A stretch of 64,000 bases of DNA from Chamaecrista fasciculata (Eukaryota; Streptophyta; Magnoliopsida; Fabales; Fabaceae), in the NCBI GenBank assembly GCA_003254925.1, contig QANZ01004973.1:36193-100192 (forward strand), in the 5' to 3' direction. A model generated the notes under the pieces. That model had not been told where the DNA came from, did not search any database, and saw nothing but the letters and a program-made list of their open reading frames with translations. Each line of letters opens with the position of its first letter. Within the stretch, counting starts at the first letter, position 1. A program made the position numbers and the translations under genes. This document shows, in pieces, positions 58,520 to 64,000 of this stretch.

Positions 58520-59449
58520 TTAAGCAGGGGAAATGTCCCCATCATCTTTCAACTCATTTTTGCCGGAGCCAATTACCTTCCAACTTGCTTCCCAGTAAAT
58601 GAAGCTCTTGTTCACTATGCAATTCGTACCGTGAAATAGATTCAAATGATCAACTATCTTATGAAACGCGTTACATCCGCAGCACTGGAGAATTTAAAAG
58701 AAAAACAAGGAAGTAAATAAATAAATAAATAAATACAATATCCGGAAAAATTTGCGACTGTTTTGATGATTTCTTTCCCTATCTGTTAACATTAGATTGC
58801 TGCGCAAGAAAAAAAAGAATAGTACCTGCACAAAAACAGTTCCATTGTTATAAGCGTGACGATTGATTGCGCGCGTGGTTCTTTGGCCGCAAATGCTGCA
58901 AGTGAAAGCAATTAGCATTCGCCTACGCGGTGATTTAGTGAAGAGCCACCAAGGAATGCTCGAGACCTTTGGTGAATCACATTCATCCTCTTCTCCCGCC
59001 GGAATCGAAGGACCTTCCATTCCCGATTCGGTGGTCCATCCTGTAGAAGAAGCGGCCATCGTTTTCCTCTGCATAATCAAACCGATCGATAAAAGACCTA
59101 ATTGCAAAATTCTTACTGAATTGATGATAATGGTGAGCATTTACGATCCAAGATACCTTCGAAAGAGCTTCAGGAGTGGAAACAGGTACGATTCTAGAGT
59201 TGTTGGAGTCGGAGTGGAGATCGGAATCGCCATCGCGTTCTGAAATGATTATAGAAATGCTTGAACAATAAGAATCGATGAAGATGCAGGGATTCGAGAG
59301 GGAAAAGAAAGATTAATTGTACCTGTAGATTTGATATGCAAACGGAGGAACCTTGATGAGTGTGGAAAGATCGAGAGAGAGAGAGGAGAAGAAGAACAAG
59401 AACAAGAACAAGAAGTCATGATGGTAGCGGGCGCACGTAAGGCTTCCAT
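58520..59449 (-). CDS. DNL/Zim17-type zinc-ribbon protein (organellar Hsp70 escort protein)
   Basis: The model is complement(join(58520..58684, 58826..59068, 59157..59239, 59323..59449)), 618 nt and 205 residues. All introns are GT-AG and phases agree. The family (Zim17/HEP) keeps organellar Hsp70 soluble and helps its function. The N-terminus is Ser/Arg-rich without acids (about 1-41), as in an organelle transit peptide; chloroplast or mitochondrion cannot be decided. The zinc ribbon has two CxxC knuckles: Cys127/Cys130 (TCSICGQRTTRAINRHAY) and Cys152/Cys155 (VFVQCCGCNAFHKIVDHLNL). The family's Asp-Asn-Leu signature is DHL here (163-165), with Asn replaced by His. The last exon also supplies the tail FIYWEASWKVIG. 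An acidic linker (94-104) separates transit region and ribbon. The start at the first ATG (59449) is preferred; Met11 is an alternative. Confidence 0.85.
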
Positions 59450-60225
59450 GGTGATGAATGCAGGGGATTGGGCGAAGTCTCTTACGTGTCACAAAAGGAA
59501 ACAGCCAACAATGCTAATCAGTAATTAGAGAAGATGAGCCATAGCTGGTGCTCACTGCACAAATTTATATATGCTCCAAAATAATCGACTGTTACTACTT
59601 AGTACTTACTACTTCTGCTTATTCTTCATTTTTTCCTCTCTTTGTCACTTTTAATGTGATTAAGTGATATATGTGAGTTAACCAAATGGATAGTACATTC
59701 ATATTTTTAATTTTAAGAAACATGATACTGCCATCAAAAGCTTATTTTGATATTCGTGTGTCATGTTGATAAATATGATGCATCTCTTAGAAAATTTAAT
59801 CTTTAAATAATGTAATTATATATTACGAGGATCATTAGTTTTTTTTTTGGGTACACTACGAGGCTCATTAGTTGAACTAGAGAATTACAACTCTTTAAAA
59901 GTTTAACTTCTAATAATATTACGAGGATCATTCATTGATGTGAACCTGAAAACTGAAAATTTTAGCATAATAATCTACAAAATGATGTTTTAAATGGTTA
60001 AAAAAGTATTTAACAAATTTGAAAATTAAAAATTATACTAAATTATTGGTTTCACTTTTTAAAGACAATATGAGATAATGTGAGTGTGAGAGAGATAAGT
60101 ACATCTAATTCTTGAACTTATGGTCCGTCACCAAATGCCAAAAAGAACGTATCAACGTAGTATTTTTTTTTGGCCAAAGTATCAACGTAGTATTTAAAAC
60201 GCCACCGTTTACATTATCCTTGTCT
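59450..60225. other. Promoter side of the Zim17-type gene and intergenic
   Basis: No definite promoter motif. AT-rich with short direct repeats (tattacgaggatcattag near 59822 and 59920). No gene seen. Confidence 0.35.
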
Positions 60226-60229
60226 TTAG

Positions 60230-60720
60230 TAAGTTCTCTTCTTTGGTATTTGATACTAAGCCCAATAGTTTAAGCCCACTAGATGGCCCATCAAGGACAT
60301 AGTAGGACCAAAGGAGAGTTTCTTGCCCTAAGGGCGCCCTCATAAACCAAGGAATCAGGAAGCAAGGAATAGGAAAATCATTATCACGCCATAACGTCCA
60401 CATCTAATACCAGAGAAAATAACGATTAGTAGCCTTGATTATCAGGCGAAAATCCTCCCGGATAAAACATCTCGTTCCTTGAAAAGATTTTCTCTGTCTT
60501 AGTATAAAATAACCCACCCATCACACAAAAAAAATACACTATCATTATTTACTTATCACTTGCATACTCAATATCTAACTTTAATATTGGAGGTGAATTA
60601 CAAAGTTGTCCCTTATTATTCGTTGTCTGGTAGATAATCAACTCAGGGAATTACCTCATTTTGAACTAGGTAATAATCCCCGACCAAAACTTGATTCATC
60701 ATTATCTTTAGTAACTCTTA
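60230..60720. repeat. Possible solo-LTR-like segment
   Basis: A GC-richer block (taagcccaatagtttaagcc, ccctaagggcgccctcat) is followed by gtataaaataaccc (about 60503, TATA-like) and sequence like an R/U5 region (gtctggtagataatcaac). The ends are not clearly TG...CA and no target duplication was found, so this is tentative. Confidence 0.25.
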
Positions 60721-61196
60721 CATGATTTTTATATATCTTTTTTTTTCTTTTAGTCCATAATTTAGGGAGGATTCGGCTAATTTAAATATGACATGTCTCA
60801 CGTTTAATTATGGATTGAAGACTCAAGAGTCTTTGGCAATAATTTATTTTTATCAATAAAATATCTAAATTCAAAATGAATGGAATGGAATCAATGGTAT
60901 TGCAAAGGCGTCATAATAAAAAATTCAAAATGAAGCCCATAGGCCAATAGGCCATAACAGGTCGACACTACTGTATAGTAAACCCCACATAATCAAGCAA
61001 ACATCATACATTATTATAAGTGGATAATTTAGGCAAAACAAGTTTCAGCTATGATGGAATTGAGTACATAAACTATAAAAGGCATTAAGATGATGTCGAG
61101 TACGTTGAACATAACAGAACGGAACGAGACATTGGCAGCTTAGCAATAACAAATAAATAATAAAAATGATTAATTTTAGCAATGTCATTAATTAAT

Positions 61197-61676
61197 GAGT
61201 AAATTACACTTCGGTATCATGAGGTATGGACTGGTTCTACTTTGGTACCCTATTATTTTAAAAGTGACATTTTAGTATCCTGTTCTATTTGTTGTTAGCA
61301 CTTTAGTACCAAAAACTCTTTTTTCCGTTATCTTTGGACAGAAAAAAACACATGGTAAAAAACACGAAATCCACTCTCCTAATTCAGATTTTACGATTCA
61401 GCCTGAAAAAACACGAAATCCTCTTCTTTCAAGTACGTACTAAATAATATTTTTTGAGGCTGAATTATGAAATCTGAATTTAGAATAGTAGATTTCGTAT
61501 TTTTGACCATGCACGTCACAGTGCCTTTTTTCTGTCAAAAAAGTAACAAAAAAAGAGTTTGAAGTACCAAAGTACTAACGATGAATAAAATAAGGTACTA
61601 AAATGTCACTTTTGAAATAACGTGATACTAAAGTGGAACTAATCTGTACTTCACGATACCAAATTGTAATTCATCC
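61197..61676. mobile_element. Foldback MITE, Mutator-type, 3' of the GST gene
   Basis: Ends GAGTAAATTACACTTCGGTA and TACCAAATTGTAATTCATCC. The arms contain ttctactttggtacccta / ataacgtgatactaaagtgg and gacattttagtatcctg / aggtactaaaatgtcac. A perfect 9-bp repeat TTAATTAAT lies at 61188-61196 and 61677-61685. It is about 30 bp from the GST stop codon, so it may be within the 3' untranslated region. Confidence 0.75.
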
Positions 61677-61703
61677 TTAATTAATTAATTATTATGTCAA
61701 GTG

Positions 61704-63469
61704 TCAAGTAGTTTTCTGCAACTGAAGCACCTTCTTCCAGGAGTCTCTGGACGAAATCTGATCCCACCACCGGGATACGTTATCCCTGGGACCAAACAGC
61801 TGAGCTTTGTTAGTGGCATTCACCAAATACTGAGTGTTTGGAAGGTGAGAAAGATCGGCGAGAGAAAATTCATCTCCCGCCAAAAAACGGCTTTCCGCGA
61901 GCCTCTTATCGTACACATCAAGCACTTTTCCCAGCTTCTCTTGGTTCATCTTGATCACGCTTTGATCTTGCCTTATCTTCATTCGCGGCGCAAATGCGAG
62001 CTGAAACACCAAAACCGAAGCCGGCGGATTGAAGCTTTGAGCCTCCGCTTCCACCCACTGATCTATCGACGCCTTCACCAATGGATTATTATTCGATCCG
62101 TACAGATTCTTGTTTCCTTTCTCTGGATATTTCTCACAAACGTATCGGCATATCGCTCTCGATTCTGATGATGAATTTCACGGACTGAGTTTCAAGATTG
62201 CGGTTTATAAAGAATTGAAGAAGAAGAAAGGAAGATAAGTGCTTACCGAAGAGGGTAATTTCGTCGTCTTCAAATGCTGGTACTTGACCGAAAGGCTGGG
62301 AGCATCAATTAATGATAATGAGGCACACAATGTAATGAATCAATGAAACAGAGAAGCAAAAACAGAGAGATAATGAACATACAAATGTCACTCTAAATAT
62401 TGAAAGTATATTTTTTGCTCTCTTAATTTTCTTCCATTAATCAATTTTCAAATCATTGACATGAAATTAAATAATTATTGTTTGTAATAATATTAGAGAA
62501 TTATAGTATCTAATAATTAAATCATACTTCTGAAATAAATTTAAGAATTTTAAAATAAGTTTTCTTAATAATAAAACAGTAAACTTATTTTATGATCTTT
62601 GAATTTATTTTACAACTATAATTTAGTCTTTAAATCTTACAATTATATTTTATGATCCTGATGTTCTTGCAAATGTCAATAATTTAATCCCTAAAGTATT
62701 ATATATAAAGGCTAAATAATTGATATGATATCCCTATATAAAAAAAATAAGACTAAAGTGTAAATTTGGTCTCATATATATCTTTTGCTCAATTTCTAAT
62801 ATAGTTTCATATTTTTTTTGTTGCACTTTTGATCCTATATCATTGGGTCAGTTCTCAATTTGATCCCATATATTTTTTTGGTTGCAGATTTAGTCCTATA
62901 TCTTTTAGTAAATTGTAGAATTGGTCATATATTTTTGGGTCAGGTTTAGAAGTACTTTCATATTTTTACAAAATGACCAACTAATGGTTGATCCTTTTGC
63001 AAAGATATGGACTAATTCTACAATTTGACTAAAAGATATGAGACAAAAAATGATTTGAGACCTTTAACAAAGTATAAGACCAAAATTGCAACAAAAAAAA
63101 GATATAGGGCCAAATTGGAAACTGAGAAAAAGATATGGGACCAAATTTTCACTTTGGCCAAAAAATAAAGATAAACAACATTTCATTATCAAATGACTAA
63201 ATTGTAATTTTAAAACGAATTTAAAACCTAAAAAATAATTTTTGTCATAGTAAAATTAAGGTGAAGAAAACAAAAACAAAAAAAATTCACTATGTTGAAG
63301 AGAGAATGAGTAGTACATGGAGCTTGAGGAAATCTGGCTTCTTATGGTCCCCCTTGGCCACGTTCAGAGGGATAAGCTGGAATTCGATGTCCTTCTCAAT
63401 CAGACATGCTAACACTCTTGAAACCGCCGTCGAAAGGACTGGTCCGTACACTTTCACCGGCGTCGCCAT
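61704..63469 (-). CDS. GSTF: Glutathione S-transferase, phi class
   Basis: The model is complement(join(61704..62164, 62247..62295, 63317..63469)), 663 nt and 220 residues. It uses the phi-class exon pattern, including the 49-bp middle exon. It conjugates glutathione to electrophiles (herbicides, stress products, possibly flavonoids) in the cytosol. The thioredoxin-like N-domain begins MATPVKVYGPVLSTAVSRVL; the catalytic Ser is near residue 13. PFGQVPAFEDDE (52-63) carries the cis-Pro loop, and FESRAI (67-72) the glutathione-binding Glu-Ser. The helical C-domain has WVEAEAQSFNPP, LAFAPRM, RFLAGDEFSLADLSHLPN and VSRWWDQISSRDSW. The usual GPPLS is GPVLS. The start at 63469 is chosen over an in-frame ATG at 63535, because the added 22 residues are Ile-rich and foreign to the family. 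Intron 1 (1.0 kb) contains a foldback MITE. Confidence 0.95.
62751..63159. mobile_element. Foldback MITE, Mutator-type, in intron 1 of the GST gene
   Basis: Ends GACTAAAGTGTAAATTTGGT and ACCAAATTTTCACTTTGGCC. The arms contain tctcatatatatcttttgct / aaaaagatatgggacc. A perfect 9-bp repeat AAAAAATAA lies at 62742-62750 and 63160-63168. Close relative of 35576-35915. Confidence 0.8.
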
Positions 63470-63580
63470 TATAATCCCAACTTGAATAACAGAACAAGGA
63501 TCTATGATGATGATGATAGTTTCTTTTGCTTTCACTACTATTAATCTTGCTTCTTGATTTCTCTTGTTTTTTCAATCTGT

Positions 63581-63586
63581 TTTATA
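63581..63586 (-). promoter_or_regulatory. TATA box of the GST gene
   Basis: The minus strand reads cagaTATAAAacag, about 112 bp upstream of the start codon, a usable position for a leader of about 80 bp. Confidence 0.45.
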
Positions 63587-63589
63587 TCT

Positions 63590-64000
63590 GCCCTCTTCGT
63601 CTCTTTTTCCACCAGAAAAAAAAGTGCATCGAAGCTGGTTCTACTGCCTAACTTCTTTTGCTTTATCGTATTCCTTTAAACACCGTGGTTGATTCTTATG
63701 GGTCCACTCTTACCCACTTTGCATTGCATTAATCTACACTAGTACTCAACCGTTTACTGCTTTTTCATTTGTCTCTTTCTTTTTGCTGTATCAAGACTTG
63801 CTTAGCGTAGTTGTATTATCAATGCATCTTCACACATGAGAACTCAGATTTAGATGGCATCGATCTTTTAGGAAATGAACGGTGCTAATTTTGGAAAGAA
63901 ATAGACAATATCTAAAGCATAATTTAGTAGAATCTGCAGTTCGGTGTTCCAAATCAGCATACAGGGCTACAACCATACACTGTAACACTGTTGTTCTGTT
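63590..64000. other. Upstream region of the GST gene
   Basis: Presumed promoter-distal sequence. No repeat, gene or named element recognised. Confidence 0.3.

Noticed and set aside
1..64000. CRISPR arrays, bacterial operons, integrated viral genes
   Set aside because: The window is plant nuclear DNA. No regularly spaced repeats with unique spacers, and no viral capsid or replicase signature was seen; the retroelement domains are copia and LINE type.

Overview
The window is nuclear DNA of a eudicot plant. It is AT-rich, its genes have introns, and its proteins are typical of flowering plants: GDP-L-fucose synthase, an LRR-II receptor kinase, sterol C24-methyltransferase 2, plastocyanin, a Zim17-type zinc-ribbon protein and a phi-class glutathione S-transferase. 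Genes cover roughly 15% of the window. Most of the rest is transposon-derived. The assembly contains isolated N bases and one gap of 573 N. I cannot name the species.

Layout. 1-11 kb holds only repeats: a GACACG-rich repeat, an LTR with heat-shock-element-like arrays, a LINE tail, and a 2.96-kb Mutator-like element carrying a nested SINE. 11.4-13.7 kb has a decayed cationic amino-acid transporter fragment and an unannotated stretch with a bulged miR171-complementary site. 17.0-18.1 kb (-) is GDP-L-fucose synthase. 20-29 kb holds hAT, copia, LINE, SINE and foldback elements. 30.0-36.5 kb (+) is a complete 11-exon co-receptor kinase of the SARK/CIK type. 37-41.4 kb has nested foldback, hAT and MULE-like elements, the last apparently sitting inside the intron of a broken gene. 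43.1-44.2 kb (-) is SMT2. 44.4-55.4 kb holds foldbacks, the gap, microsatellites, a PIF/Harbinger-like MITE and LINE remnants. 56.1-56.6 kb (-) is plastocyanin, 58.5-59.4 kb (-) the Zim17-type protein and 61.7-63.5 kb (-) the GST.

The genes do not form a pathway. They are independent housekeeping or signalling genes: nucleotide-sugar synthesis, CLE-peptide or senescence signalling, sterol synthesis, photosynthetic electron transfer, organellar Hsp70 support and detoxification. The strongest non-gene signals are three. First, a family of 0.35-0.5-kb foldback elements has Mutator-type 9-bp target duplications, with members inside introns of the kinase and the GST. Second, an LTR has four perfect GAAnnTTCnnGAA triplets upstream of a TATA box, as in heat-activated retrotransposons. 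Third, a site complementary to miR171 at positions 2-21 carries a 3-nt central bulge, the layout of a target mimic. Exon models were built by hand from splice signals and reading frame; all multi-exon models close in frame, but none is supported by transcripts.
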